Notes under the pieces: generated by a model
What the model saw: the letters and a program-made list of their open reading frames with translations, nothing else
What the model was told of the DNA's origin: nothing
Database searches by the model: none
Program-made: the position numbers and the translations under genes
Shown here: piece by piece, positions 33,515 to 43,038 of the stretch
Numbering within the stretch: the stretch's first letter is position 1
Layout: every line of letters starts with the position of its first letter
Assembly (NCBI GenBank): GCA_021324735.1
Contig: JAJPIO010000016.1
Location: forward strand, 62,001-126,000
Source of the DNA: Bacteroidota bacterium
Lineage (GTDB): Bacteria > Bacteroidota > Ignavibacteria > Palsa-1295
Length of the DNA stretch: 64,000 bases
Direction of reading: 5' to 3'

Positions 33515-35134
33515 GTGGATACTGACGTTCTTGTGCTTGGTTCTGGCTCTGCCGGACTTTTTTTCGCTCTCACGGTGGCCGAGCAAACTCGCTCGCGAAT
33601 TTTACTTATTACCAAAAAAGAGCGCTCGGAATCGAATACCAACTATGCGCAGGGCGGAATTGCAGCGGTCGAAAGCGAATCGGATTCCCCTGAGGCTCAT
33701 CTTCGCGATACTCTGATCGCTGGAGCTGGTCTCTGCCACGAAGATGCAGTACGAGTGTTGGTCTCGGAGGGTCCGGCGCGCGTTAACGATCTCATCCGCC
33801 TAGGCGCTCGATTTACGCGGACAAAGTCTGGCAAATTAGATTTGGGGCGGGAGGGCGGCCACTCGACGAACCGCATCGTTCATGCCCGCGATTATACGGG
33901 CCGTGAACTGGAGCGTGCTCTGCTGGAAGCAGTACACAATCACCCTCGCATAACGATACTTGAGAATCATTTCGCTGTAGAGCTTCTTACCGATCATCAA
34001 CGGGTTGGCGCTCGTACTTCTTTGCTCAGAAAAGGCCCCATACGATGCTATGGTGCATACGTTCTCGATGAACGAACGGGAAAGGTCAAGATCGTTCGGG
34101 CGCGCGATGCCGTGATGGTTGCAACGGGCGGCGCTGGGCAAGCCTATCTTCATACTACAAACCCGTCCATTGCCACGGGTGATGGGATCGCAATGGCCTA
34201 TCGGGCCGGCGCTCGAATTGGCAATATGGAGTTCATTCAATTCCATCCCACATCACTCTATACTCCGGAAGCGCACTCGTTCCTTATTAGCGAAGCAGTT
34301 CGTGGCGCTGGTGGAATATTGCTCAATCAGAATGGCGAGCGCTTTATGGAGCACTATGATCCCGAGCGTAAAGAGCTTGCACCTCGGGATATCGTTGCGC
34401 GCGCGATCGATGCCGAGCTGAAGCGGCTGGGAAGTGACTATGTTTATTTAGACGTGTCCCATCTAAAGCCCAAAGCGATCAAGGAAGAATTTCCAAGTAT
34501 TTATACCCGCTGTAAAGAGCTCGGGCTTGATATTACCACCGATCCGATCCCTGTGGTACCAGCCGCTCATTATACTTGTGGCGGCATCGTAAGTGGCCTG
34601 GACGGCACAACGAATATCGATCGACTCTATACCAGTGGTGAAGCATCGATGACCGGAGTTCACGGTGCTAATCGGCTTGCAAGTAACTCGCTCCTGGAAT
34701 CCCTGGTGTTTTCACATCGGGCAGCATTGCATTTAACCCAACGATTGGAAAAAGAGAAAAATCAGAAGGAACAACCACGGCTAAAGGAATGGGATGAATC
34801 CGGTACTGAAAATGCCGAGGAGTGGGTCTATATCTCTCACGATCGCCGAGAGATACAACAGTTAATGTGGGACTATATCGGTATCGTACGAAGCAACCAT
34901 CGCCTGGAACGAGCCTATCGCCGCATTCGCCTTATACGCAATGAGATCGAGGAATATTATCGCCGTACTAAAGTAACAGTGCCTCTCCTCGAACTACGCA
35001 ACATTGCGGAAGTAGCGCTTCTTATTGTGCGATCTGCGATGCGCAGAAAAGAAAGCCGAGGCCTGCATTTTACTACCGATTATCCTAAAACAGACAATCG
35101 CCGCTGGCATCACGATACCATATTATCTAAGTAA
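33515..35134 (+). CDS. nadB: L-aspartate oxidase
   Basis: FAD enzyme (539 residues) oxidising aspartate to iminoaspartate, the first step of NAD synthesis. An upstream extension of the frame runs back through the terminator and the barrel gene; the GTG at 33515 is chosen because it places DTDVLVLGSGSAG, the FAD dinucleotide fold, at residues 2-14, as in the family. Other signatures: NTNYAQGGIAAV, GREGGHSTNRIVHARDYTG, EFIQFHPTSL and HYTCGGIVSGLDG with the active-site residues, and HGANRLASNSLLESLVF. The C-terminal helical domain is complete. nadA and nadC are not in the window. The agmatinase-family gene follows at 5 bp. Confidence 0.95.
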   Translation: MDTDVLVLGSGSAGLFFALTVAEQTRSRILLITKKERSESNTNYAQGGIAAVESESDSPEAHLRDTLIAGAGLCHEDAVRVLVSEGPARVNDLIRLGARFTRTKSGKLDLGREGGHSTNRIVHARDYTGRELERALLEAVHNHPRITILENHFAVELLTDHQRVGARTSLLRKGPIRCYGAYVLDERTGKVKIVRARDAVMVATGGAGQAYLHTTNPSIATGDGIAMAYRAGARIGNMEFIQFHPTSLYTPEAHSFLISEAVRGAGGILLNQNGERFMEHYDPERKELAPRDIVARAIDAELKRLGSDYVYLDVSHLKPKAIKEEFPSIYTRCKELGLDITTDPIPVVPAAHYTCGGIVSGLDGTTNIDRLYTSGEASMTGVHGANRLASNSLLESLVFSHRAALHLTQRLEKEKNQKEQPRLKEWDESGTENAEEWVYISHDRREIQQLMWDYIGIVRSNHRLERAYRRIRLIRNEIEEYYRRTKVTVPLLELRNIAEVALLIVRSAMRRKESRGLHFTTDYPKTDNRRWHHDTILSK

Positions 35135-35139
35135 TTAGA

Positions 35140-36048
35140 ATGGCAATTAAAGTACTTCCAGAATCGAAAAATTTTCTAGCGATCCCAAAGAATGTAAGCA
35201 CGTACGAAACGAGTAAGATCGTAATACTTTCTGCACCGTACGAAAAAACGGTGAGCTACGGTGGTGGCACAGCCAAAGGACCTCAAGGGGTTATCGACGC
35301 TTCGCACTACGTCGAATTCTTAGATGACGAGTTCTTTCGCGAATTGTGCTTTGAGGTTGGTATCGCAACATTGTCACCACTCGAATTCGGAAAGCGGACT
35401 GGCAAAACAATGCTCGACTATCTGCAGAAAGCAATTAGCACGCACCTTGCGGCTGGCAAATTCGTCGTGACATTGGGCGGCGAGCACACGATCTCAACGT
35501 CGCCCATCCTGGCCCATTTTGAGAAATATCCAAAGATCTCCGTTCTGCACTTCGATGCACACTCCGATCTTCGTCAAGCCTATTCGGGCACGCCTTATAG
35601 TCATGCCTGCTTTATGGCCCGAGTTGCCGATTCGGGATTCCCTATGCAACGAGTCGTGCAAGTAGGCATTCGTGCCCAGGAAAAGGCGGAGTACGAGTTC
35701 ATACGAGAGAAGGGGATTCAGACCTTCTATGCTACTGAAATAAGAAGGGGTAAACACGGCAAAGACTGGCAAAAGACAGTTGCAGCGGCCCTTCCGACCG
35801 ATGAAGTCTACATCTCGTTCGACGTAGACTATTTCGATCCAGCGATCATGCCGTCCACCGGTACCCCAGAGCCGGATGGATTTCAGTGGAATGAGACGAT
35901 CGAAATATTTCGTGAGCTCAATCGGCAAGGGAAAAAGATCGTAGGATTCGATGTGGTCGAATTAAGCCCTGATGCTAAAGCAAATCATGCGACATATTTG
36001 GTCGCAAAACTTGTGTACCGTATGTTGAATTTTGCGTTTTACAAATAG
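35140..36048 (+). CDS. speB: Agmatinase-family ureohydrolase
   Basis: Ureohydrolase (arginase/agmatinase superfamily), 302 residues, with a binuclear manganese centre. Metal motifs: GGEHTIS from residue 113, HFDAHSDLR around 137-145, and SFDVDYFDPAIMPSTGTPEP with two aspartates. The latter two motifs and the length fit agmatinase (agmatine to putrescine and urea) better than arginase, but formiminoglutamase-like or guanidino-acid relatives cannot be excluded. It directly follows nadB, an arrangement with no obvious pathway link. No arginine decarboxylase gene is near. Confidence 0.85.
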   Translation: MAIKVLPESKNFLAIPKNVSTYETSKIVILSAPYEKTVSYGGGTAKGPQGVIDASHYVEFLDDEFFRELCFEVGIATLSPLEFGKRTGKTMLDYLQKAISTHLAAGKFVVTLGGEHTISTSPILAHFEKYPKISVLHFDAHSDLRQAYSGTPYSHACFMARVADSGFPMQRVVQVGIRAQEKAEYEFIREKGIQTFYATEIRRGKHGKDWQKTVAAALPTDEVYISFDVDYFDPAIMPSTGTPEPDGFQWNETIEIFRELNRQGKKIVGFDVVELSPDAKANHATYLVAKLVYRMLNFAFYK

Positions 36049-36156
36049 CAGTCTTCGGCATGGTCACGGATTTTTACCCGGCCATGCCTGAGTATAATGT
36101 GACTCCCCACCGTTAACGTAAATAGGTTAATGTGTATTGACTGATTGTGATTATTT

Positions 36157-36807
36157 ATGATCCCTTCTCTTGGTTCGAGGATATTAGTCGTTGTTGGTCA
36201 TCCGGATGATGAAGTGCTGGGTTGTGGTGGTACGATCGCAAAGTGGTCGACGCAAGGGCATTCGATCGATATTCTTCTGCCGCTTCGCAGAACAGACCCG
36301 AAGGCAAAAGGCTGCTGGGATTCGCTCTGTGCATCGTTCCAAAAATCTTGCGCGATAATGGGTGGCAGACCGTTGCTCGCGGAAGAATACCTGGATGAGG
36401 CCGGAGCAATTAATAATATGCGTGCGCTACATGATCTAATATTACCACATGTAGAACAGGCCGATATTATTCTAACACATTCCCCAATGGACGTGCATCA
36501 AGCGCATCGAGCTGTATCTCGTGCAGTCGAAATTGCAACGCGGCCATTCCGCCGTAGGAAAACCGTACTTTTTTTCGAAACCTCTTCATCGACCGATCAA
36601 GGGTACATGCCGGCTTTTGCACCTAACGTATGGATCGAGCTCACGAATGATGACATATCAAAAAAGTGTGAGGCAATCAAGCATTATCCCAGTGAACGAG
36701 CGCCCGGCCGCTCACCGGAGCATCTTCGAATGAAGGCGGCTGTTCGAGGGGCAGAAGCAGGATTGGATTTTGCGGAGGTCTTCACGCTCGCTCGGATGTT
36801 TGGATAG
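36157..36807 (+). CDS. PIG-L (LmbE-like) family deacetylase
   Basis: Zinc-dependent N-deacetylase fold, 216 residues. The first metal motif is at residues 15-19 (His-Pro-Asp-Asp-Glu in VVGHPDDEVLGCGG), and the third metal histidine lies in DVHQAHR. Family members deacetylate N-acetylglucosamine-linked substrates. The TAG stop is two bases before the GTG of a sugar-phosphate transferase gene, so the product probably acts on the N-acetyl sugar that transferase loads onto the lipid carrier, or on a nearby glycan; this is inference. Unlike BshB and MshB relatives it has no adjacent bacillithiol or mycothiol genes. Confidence 0.88.
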   Translation: MIPSLGSRILVVVGHPDDEVLGCGGTIAKWSTQGHSIDILLPLRRTDPKAKGCWDSLCASFQKSCAIMGGRPLLAEEYLDEAGAINNMRALHDLILPHVEQADIILTHSPMDVHQAHRAVSRAVEIATRPFRRRKTVLFFETSSSTDQGYMPAFAPNVWIELTNDDISKKCEAIKHYPSERAPGRSPEHLRMKAAVRGAEAGLDFAEVFTLARMFG

Positions 36808-36809
36808 TT

Positions 36810-37418
36810 GTGATACGAAGAAGTATTGAGGTCCTTTTCGCCTGTGGAGCACTTATCTGTGCTGCTCCTATTTTAGTCGTAGCCTCTGTTGCAATCATCT
36901 TGCTCGATGGCCGGCCTGTTTTCTTCTCCCAGCGCCGAATTGGTCTTAATGGCAAGAGCTTTCGATTTTGGAAATTCAGAAGTATGCGGAAAGACTCTGA
37001 TGAGATCCTTCAATGGCATCTATCGAGAGATTCCGACGCATTAAAAGAGTGGAATATGTATCTCAGGCTTGATAAAGATCCGAGACATCTTCCAGTGATC
37101 GGAAGAGCACTGAGAAAAACCAGCATCGATGAGTTGCCCCAATTGTGGAATGTGTTACGAGGCGAGATGTCGCTTATTGGCCCACGGCCATTACCGATCG
37201 ATCAGGTTTCTCAATTGACTGCACGAGCGCAAGCGGAACGAACGAGTGTGAAGCCAGGCCTAACAGGTCTCTGGCAGGTAGTGGGCAGGGGGGATACCAC
37301 AATACCGACTCTCGAACGGTTAGATCGCCTTTACATTTGTAACCGCTCTTGGAAGCTGGATAGCTGGATCTTGTTCAAAACGATACCTAGTGTTTTGAGT
37401 GGTAAAGGCGCGTATTAA
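36810..37418 (+). CDS. Short undecaprenyl-phosphate sugar phosphotransferase
   Basis: Initiating phosphoglycosyltransferase of the PglC/WbaP catalytic-domain type (202 residues, start GTG). It has only one N-terminal re-entrant helix (FACGALICAAPILVVASVAI) rather than the five-helix front part of the long homologue at 57346. Signature segments: RPVFFSQRRIGLNGKSFRFWKFRSM, KTSIDELPQLWNVLRGEMSLIGPRP with the catalytic Asp-Glu pair, and PGLTGLWQVVGRG. It transfers a sugar 1-phosphate from a nucleotide sugar to undecaprenyl phosphate, starting a surface glycan or glycoprotein oligosaccharide. It pairs with the PIG-L deacetylase gene and ends against the convergent ATPase gene with no spacer. Confidence 0.92.
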   Translation: MIRRSIEVLFACGALICAAPILVVASVAIILLDGRPVFFSQRRIGLNGKSFRFWKFRSMRKDSDEILQWHLSRDSDALKEWNMYLRLDKDPRHLPVIGRALRKTSIDELPQLWNVLRGEMSLIGPRPLPIDQVSQLTARAQAERTSVKPGLTGLWQVVGRGDTTIPTLERLDRLYICNRSWKLDSWILFKTIPSVLSGKGAY

Positions 37419-38420
37419 TTACGCCTCGACAAGCTCTGCAGGTCGTTCAGCTTTTACTTTTTCCCAATGGTGGCACGCCGAGAAATGCCCGGGCTCGTGC
37501 TCGATAAGAGCAGGCTCCTGCTTGTAGCATACTTCTGTGGCCCATGGGCAACGGGTATTAAAATTACAGCCAACGGGGAAGTTGGTTGGCGCGGGAACGG
37601 TGCCTTCGATCGTCATCAGGCGGTCGGACTCTGCATTCAGCTTCGGAATCGAGCCGAGTAAGCCGACGGTGTACGGATGGATCGGGTTGTGAAATATCTC
37701 GTCCACTTTCGAATATTCCACGATGTGCGAAGCATACATAACGGCAACATTATCAGCCGTTTCCGCAATGACACCAAGATCGTGCGTGATCAGGATCACT
37801 CCCATTCCCAACTCTTCCTGCAAGCGATTGATCAGTTCGAGAATTTGCGCTTGCACGGTTACGTCGAGAGCGGTCGTCGGCTCATCGGCAATAAGAATCT
37901 GTGGATTGCACGAAAGCGCGATCGCGATCATTACGCGCTGGCGCATGCCACCTGAAAGCTGATGGGGATATTCGCCATAGCGCTGCTCTGGAGCGGGAAT
38001 TCCGACGAGGCGCAGCATTTCAATGGCCTTCTCCTTGGCTTCGGCCTTCGACACCTTTTGGTGTAGTAAAATGGATTCTTCTATCTGATTGCCAACAGTA
38101 AAGACTGGGTTGAGCGATGTCATCGGCTCCTGGAAGATCATCGAGATCGCGTTGCCGCGTATCTTCCGCATTTCCTCTTCGGATAGCTTAAGAAGATCCT
38201 TGCCTTCAAAGAGTACCTCGCCACCGACCGTCTTTCCGGGCGGATCAGGAATGAGCCGCATGATTGAAAGGGCGGTCACCGACTTACCGCACCCCGATTC
38301 GCCAACAACGCCCAGCGTCTCCCGGCGATCGACCGTATAGCTTACGTCATCGACCGATTTGGCGACGCCATCATCCGTGAAAAAGTAGGTTTTGAGATTT
38401 TTAACTTCGAGTAATGCCAT
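37419..38420 (-). CDS. Oligopeptide/dipeptide ABC transporter ATPase (OppD-like)
   Basis: ABC ATPase of 333 residues. Walker A GESGCGKS (40-47), Q-loop [10 protein letters not shown], signature LSGGMRQRV, Walker [13 protein letters not shown] and H-loop ITHDLGV are intact. The C-terminal oligopeptide/dipeptide domain begins with [14 protein letters not shown] and contains four cysteines (Cys in [24 protein letters not shown]), a set also found in OppD, where a 4Fe-4S site has been described. The gene is alone: no permease, binding protein or OppF partner is near. A perfect-looking hairpin lies 10-36 bp before its start. Confidence 0.93.
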   Translation of the reverse strand: MALLEVKNLKTYFFTDDGVAKSVDDVSYTVDRRETLGVVGESGCGKSVTALSIMRLIPDPPGKTVGGEVLFEGKDLLKLSEEEMRKIRGNAISMIFQEPMTSLNPVFTVGNQIEESILLHQKVSKAEAKEKAIEMLRLVGIPAPEQRYGEYPHQLSGGMRQRVMIAIALSCNPQILIADEPTTALDVTVQAQILELINRLQEELGMGVILITHDLGVIAETADNVAVMYASHIVEYSKVDEIFHNPIHPYTVGLLGSIPKLNAESDRLMTIEGTVPAPTNFPVGCNFNTRCPWATEVCYKQEPALIEHEPGHFSACHHWEKVKAERPAELVEA

Positions 38421-38429
38421 AATACAGGG

Positions 38430-38456
38430 GAGCCCGCACTAAATTAGTGAGGGCTC
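38430..38456 (-). promoter_or_regulatory. Hairpin in the leader of the OppD-like gene
   Basis: GAGCCC pairs with GGGCTC (6 bp) and CACTA with TAGTG (5 bp) around a 3-base loop, with one mismatch between the two stems. It ends 10 bp from the ATG at 38420 and has no T-run, so it is more likely a leader or processing structure than a terminator. Confidence 0.4.
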
Positions 38457-38494
38457 AACGGAAGTCTGCGCTTTTTAACTCCTTTTGAATAAAC

Positions 38495-40921
38495 TTACCA
38501 CTTCGCCAGCTTTTCCATCGCTGCCTTGATCTTTGCGGGGCTGGGTAGAATGGCATCCTCCAGTACTTTGGCAAAGCCTACCGGGGTGAAGGCGGAACCG
38601 ACACGCATTACGGGAGCGTCCAGTGCCCGGAAAGCATGCTCACTAATAAGAGATGCCACTTCACCGCCAAAGCCTCCGGTCACCTTGTCCTCATGGACCA
38701 CCAGGGCTTTACCGGTTTTCTCCACGGATTTCAGGATCGCATTGAGGTCAAGCGGGTAGATAGAACGAAGATCGAGCACATCGCACTGAAATCCTTGCTC
38801 TTTAGCGAGTTCTTCCGCCGCCTGAAGCGAATAATGAGTTGTCGTGCCGTAAGTAATGATCGAAAGGTCTTTACCTTCCCGGCGTAAGCGGGCCTTTCCA
38901 AAGGGGATAAGGACATTATCTCCCAAAGGCTCAGCTTTGGCCATTGGATGGTAATAGAGGTATTTGGGCTCGAGATACACCGTTATGCCACGCGTTCTCA
39001 TAGCCGAGCGCAGCAGGCCCTGAGCATCATCCGCAAAGCAGGGTTGCACAACTCGGACGCCCGGAATCGTAGCGAATGTGCCTTCGAGGTTCTGAGAATG
39101 GTAAAGACCACCGCCAATATATCCGCCAGAGGCAATTCGAATTACAACGTTCGGCGTGAACTGCCCCCGAGTACGCCAGTATTCATGGGACATTTCGATG
39201 AACGACTCCATCGCCGGCCAGAAGTAATCGGCAAACTCCGCACCTTCGACGCACACCCAGATATGCTCCTGATCGACACGGCAGAAGCCATCGGCAGAAC
39301 CAAGAATAAAGTCCTCAGCTATTGGCCCATTGAATACGCGCTCGTTGCCGAACTCCTGAAGCATGCCTTTGGTCACGTTAAAGACGCCGCCTTTATTCTT
39401 GGAGGCTACGTCTTCACCCCAGAGGAAGGTATTCGGATTGAGGCGAAATTCCTCTTTAAGCGTCTGATTAATGCCTTCGATGAACTGCATTCCTTCCTCT
39501 TTGCCCTTCGGAAGGGTATAAGGATAATACTTTAAATCGATATCATCAGGCTGGGTCGTGTATGGCTCTTTCGAAACCACACGATCAGATGGAAGCACAA
39601 AATCCAGAACCGTCGTCGGATCGGCAGGAGGAGCAAGCTCAGCTTTGTCCGCAGATTCGCGGAACAGCTTCTCATTCGTTGCATGGATCTCATGCAATTC
39701 ATCCTTCGTGGCAACATTGTTAAGAACCAGCCAATCGTGGAAGCGAACGAGCGGATCGCGCAGTTTCACGGCTTCGAGTTCTTCTGGTGAGCGATACAAC
39801 TCATGGCGATCCGAGTTTGAGTGTGAACCAATGCGAACGCAATCCGCATGGACCATCGCCGCGCCACGGCCAGATAAGCACCATTCGTACGCTTCCTGCA
39901 TAGCCCGATAACTATCGAGCACATCGGTGCCATCGCAGTAAGTAATGAGCAGATTGTTAAAACCGCGGAAATTATCCGCTACCCGTACATTCGCCGACTG
40001 TTCGATGACAGGTACGCTAATACCGTATTTATTATTCTGTACTACAAAGATCGCAGGTACTTTTTCGCGCGTCGCACCATTAACGGCTTCGTAGAAAAAT
40101 CCTTCGCTCGTTCCGGACTCACCTCCAGAAAAGATCGATACGGCACCGAGCTTATAATACTTGATCGCCCGCGCGCAGCCAGCGGTATGCTGGGCATGAT
40201 TGTTTGTAAGCGAAGAATGAGTTTCGATGTTCATCGACATCTTCGCGAAGTGATTGGACATATGGCGTCCACCACCAGCGACATCAGTGTCTTTTGAAAG
40301 ACCGTTTAAAACGATCTCTTCAACGGTAAGACCCGCCGCAAGGCAGGTCATAAGATCGCGATAGTAAGGGAAGAGGTAATCCTTCTTCGCCCGAAAGCTG
40401 ACACCGATCGCGAGCTGGATTCCTTCATGTCCCGCACAGGGGGCATGGTAACTCCAACCCATTGCCTTCTTCAGATAATTTGCGGCAGCCGTGTCTGTAA
40501 TGCGACCGAGATCCATAAGACGATACCATTCGAGGAGCCTCTGCTTATCCACTCCAGCTTGATCGAATGTACCCTTAAAGCTGCGCGCACCGTCCGCAAA
40601 TGGACCGCGCAATTCAGCGCCGTTTGGAATTCGCTTTAACGACACCGGTGCGATCTGAGGTGCAACGGCTTCCGCAAGCTGTCCGATCTCGGCAGCGGTA
40701 TCCGTCGAAGGCACATCGGTCGCTCCATCCGTGCCCAGCTTTGGTGCATTTGCATCCGCTGCGGGCTTTCCGGAAAGCTCATCACCGGTCTTTTTCATGT
40801 GCCCGTTACCGTTGGACGAGCCATTGCCATTGGTCGCCACAGCGCCAGCTACCTTGCCTGGTTGTTCGGCTATTGCCGTCTCCTGATTGATCTTCTCCTT
40901 ATTCTTGCTCAACTTTGCCAT
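38495..40921 (-). CDS. 2-oxoacid dehydrogenase E1, fused alpha and beta subunits
   Basis: Thiamine-diphosphate enzyme (808 residues) of the pyruvate/branched-chain 2-oxoacid dehydrogenase complex, with both E1 chains in one polypeptide. Residues 1-100 are a low-complexity leader (KVAGAVATNGNGSSNGNGH). The alpha part (about 115-450) has the TPP motif GGESGTSEGFF...VVQNNKYGIS. The beta part (about 475-808) begins near EGMQFIEGINQTL and has the active-site region GPIAEDFILG and GGYIGGGLYHSQ. In Bacteroidota such fusions are found for either pyruvate or 2-oxoisovalerate; substrate choice is not clear here. The in-frame TTG at 40936 is an alternative start. E2 and E3 genes are not in the window. 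Confidence 0.9.
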   Translation of the reverse strand: MAKLSKNKEKINQETAIAEQPGKVAGAVATNGNGSSNGNGHMKKTGDELSGKPAADANAPKLGTDGATDVPSTDTAAEIGQLAEAVAPQIAPVSLKRIPNGAELRGPFADGARSFKGTFDQAGVDKQRLLEWYRLMDLGRITDTAAANYLKKAMGWSYHAPCAGHEGIQLAIGVSFRAKKDYLFPYYRDLMTCLAAGLTVEEIVLNGLSKDTDVAGGGRHMSNHFAKMSMNIETHSSLTNNHAQHTAGCARAIKYYKLGAVSIFSGGESGTSEGFFYEAVNGATREKVPAIFVVQNNKYGISVPVIEQSANVRVADNFRGFNNLLITYCDGTDVLDSYRAMQEAYEWCLSGRGAAMVHADCVRIGSHSNSDRHELYRSPEELEAVKLRDPLVRFHDWLVLNNVATKDELHEIHATNEKLFRESADKAELAPPADPTTVLDFVLPSDRVVSKEPYTTQPDDIDLKYYPYTLPKGKEEGMQFIEGINQTLKEEFRLNPNTFLWGEDVASKNKGGVFNVTKGMLQEFGNERVFNGPIAEDFILGSADGFCRVDQEHIWVCVEGAEFADYFWPAMESFIEMSHEYWRTRGQFTPNVVIRIASGGYIGGGLYHSQNLEGTFATIPGVRVVQPCFADDAQGLLRSAMRTRGITVYLEPKYLYYHPMAKAEPLGDNVLIPFGKARLRREGKDLSIITYGTTTHYSLQAAEELAKEQGFQCDVLDLRSIYPLDLNAILKSVEKTGKALVVHEDKVTGGFGGEVASLISEHAFRALDAPVMRVGSAFTPVGFAKVLEDAILPSPAKIKAAMEKLAKW

Positions 40922-41086
40922 TCCCTGAAAAAACAAACGTGAAGGTGACCAGGCGCCCGTGATCCGATGTAGGGGGAGCGATACCGACGTGCGACTCGGC
41001 CGACTGTCCGCGTGAACACCTGGCTGGACGGTTTAGTGGCAAAATCGTCTGAAAGGCACAAATTTCAAGCTTCTGACTTTTATTCG

Positions 41087-41094
41087 TATATTTG
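41087..41094 (+). promoter_or_regulatory. Likely -7 promoter element for the sensor kinase
   Basis: TATATTTG, the Bacteroidota -7 consensus, with TTTC instead of TTTG at the -33 spacing of 20 bp. It lies 88 bp before the GTG start of the kinase gene. Confidence 0.4.
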
Positions 41095-41181
41095 TAAAAG
41101 CTCGAGTTGTGGTCGCCTTTTAAGGAGAAGCATCATACAACAAGTCGCGAGTTGACCGTTCTCACTCGCACATAAGCGTTA

Positions 41182-43038
41182 GTGCAAAATATTACGATTT
41201 TGATCCTTCAGGACCGTTCCATCGGTCTTGAAGCATTGCAGCCGGACTTGCGCCGGGACCAACTTTTTACCTTCTTCGCTCATGCCACGAGCGAGGAAGA
41301 ATTGCGCTCGTACCTTGACAAGAATACTCCGGATGTTATCATTCTGGTGCGAGAGTATTTTCCTCTCAACTTCGAAAGTATTCAAAAACAGCTTCTTCAG
41401 CGAGGGTTACATATACCGATCATCGTCATGGCGTCATCCTCGAAAAGCGAGGAAGCAATGAATTACCTTCGACAAGGCGCCGCTGACTTTCTTCTAACCA
41501 CAGAGCTTCATCGCGTTGCTCCGACCCTTTATAAGCTGCTTTCCACCAGTCGCAATGGTCATGAGAAGCCCGCCGTTCGCTCGCCTGAACCTCGTATCGA
41601 GGAATTGATGGACGTTGTAACGGAGATCGATGTATCGGGCTCTATTCTATATGAGAGTCCTTCCATTAAGCCTATCCTCGGTTACGAAACGGATGAGCTG
41701 ATCGGTAGAAATGCTTTTAGTCTCGTTCACCCGCTCGACCTGCCGAAGATCATGCCCATTTTTATGGTAGCGCTGGCGACACCAGGAGTACCACATTCTG
41801 CACGCTTCCGCTTTAAACATCGCGATGGAAAGTGGCGGACGCTGGAAACGGTCGGTAAAACGATGGCCACTCCCGAGGGAGGCAGGCGAATTGTGCTTAC
41901 CTCGCGCGATATCACTAATCGCGACCGAACCATCGCGCTGGGCAATGCGGAATCGAGATTCATGGGTGTCGTTGAAGGGCTCGGCGAGGGCATACTCATC
42001 ACCGATCTGAGCGATAAAATATTCTATGCTAATCGTAGAATGGGAGAGCTTATCGGTAGAGATATTGCCGAATTACTTGGCAAAGTCGGCTACAAAGAAT
42101 TATTCGAAGATGCGGATTGGGGGGGCTTTATCCAGGATAAACAAATATGGATGTCCGGAGAGCGAGTGGTCAAAGAGTATGCGATAAAGCAAATGAGCGG
42201 CTCGCTTCTACCAACACAGGTAACTATTTCGGCTTATCGATCAATGGAAGGGCAGATCGCTGGTATGTTGGCGGCATTCACCGATGTTAGCCATATTCGC
42301 CAGGCAGAAGCTGACCTTCAACGTGCGTTCCATCAATTACGAGAGGCGAAAGAACGGGCCGAAGAGATGAGTAGGCTCAAGACCTCGTTCCTTGCAAATA
42401 TCTCGCACGAGATCCGCACCCCTATGACCGCAATGCTCGGATTCTCCCAGATGCTCTCGGAGCGTCTTTCAAACTCGGAACTCGCAACCTATGCCGATTC
42501 CATCCATAATTCGGGTGTACGGCTTCTCGGTACGTTAAATGGTATACTCGAATTTGCGAGGATCGAGTCGAACCGCGTGCAATTGGTCCCCACAAAGATC
42601 GACATCAAAAGAGAGATCGATAATATTTGTGCTCTCTTACGAAAAGAAGTTAGCAGCAAGGGACTCTCTCTTAGAGTAGAAGTACCGTATGACCAAAGCA
42701 TTACTGTTGACGCCTATTATTTCGCTCGCATCATGTCCAACCTGATCGAGAACGCGGTAAAGTTTACTGTAAAAGGGGGGGTCGTAATATCGTCTAAATT
42801 TTCTGATGAAACGGTCACGATCGAAGTAAAGGATACGGGAATAGGGATATCGCCAGAGTTTCTCCCTCATGTTTTCGATGAGTTTCAGCAGGAATCAACT
42901 GGTCTTGCTCGAGCCCATGAAGGAGCAGGATTGGGACTTACTATCTCCAAGCGACTCACCGAACTAATGGGCGGCTCGCTGACCGTTCAAAGCGTGGTCG
43001 GGGAGGGAAGCGTGTTTACGGTGCAGATGCCACGGTAA
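41182..43038 (+). CDS. PAS sensor histidine kinase with degenerate receiver domain
   Basis: Soluble histidine kinase of 618 residues, start GTG. Residues 1-120 have a receiver-like fold, but the phospho-acceptor Asp is replaced by Val56 (PDVIILVREYFP) and the conserved Lys near the end is lost (DFLLTTEL), so it is a pseudo-receiver. Two PAS domains follow (about 140-255 and 265-380), then HisKA with His409 (LANISHEIRTPM), and a complete ATPase: N box NLIENAVKF, G1 VKDTGIGIS, F box, G2 GAGLGLTISKRL. No membrane helix or signal peptide, so it senses something in the cytoplasm. No response regulator lies nearby. The gene ends directly at the stop of the convergent rmuC. Confidence 0.92.
   Translation: MQNITILILQDRSIGLEALQPDLRRDQLFTFFAHATSEEELRSYLDKNTPDVIILVREYFPLNFESIQKQLLQRGLHIPIIVMASSSKSEEAMNYLRQGAADFLLTTELHRVAPTLYKLLSTSRNGHEKPAVRSPEPRIEELMDVVTEIDVSGSILYESPSIKPILGYETDELIGRNAFSLVHPLDLPKIMPIFMVALATPGVPHSARFRFKHRDGKWRTLETVGKTMATPEGGRRIVLTSRDITNRDRTIALGNAESRFMGVVEGLGEGILITDLSDKIFYANRRMGELIGRDIAELLGKVGYKELFEDADWGGFIQDKQIWMSGERVVKEYAIKQMSGSLLPTQVTISAYRSMEGQIAGMLAAFTDVSHIRQAEADLQRAFHQLREAKERAEEMSRLKTSFLANISHEIRTPMTAMLGFSQMLSERLSNSELATYADSIHNSGVRLLGTLNGILEFARIESNRVQLVPTKIDIKREIDNICALLRKEVSSKGLSLRVEVPYDQSITVDAYYFARIMSNLIENAVKFTVKGGVVISSKFSDETVTIEVKDTGIGISPEFLPHVFDEFQQESTGLARAHEGAGLGLTISKRLTELMGGSLTVQSVVGEGSVFTVQMPR

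Noticed and set aside
36055-36095. Terminator after the agmatinase-family gene
   Set aside because: A GGCATGG/CCATGCC pair exists but the loop is long and no T-run follows.
38948-39535. 195-residue plus-strand frame opposite the E1 gene
   Set aside because: Shadow frame; no ribosome-binding site or family resemblance, and E1 is strongly conserved in the other direction.
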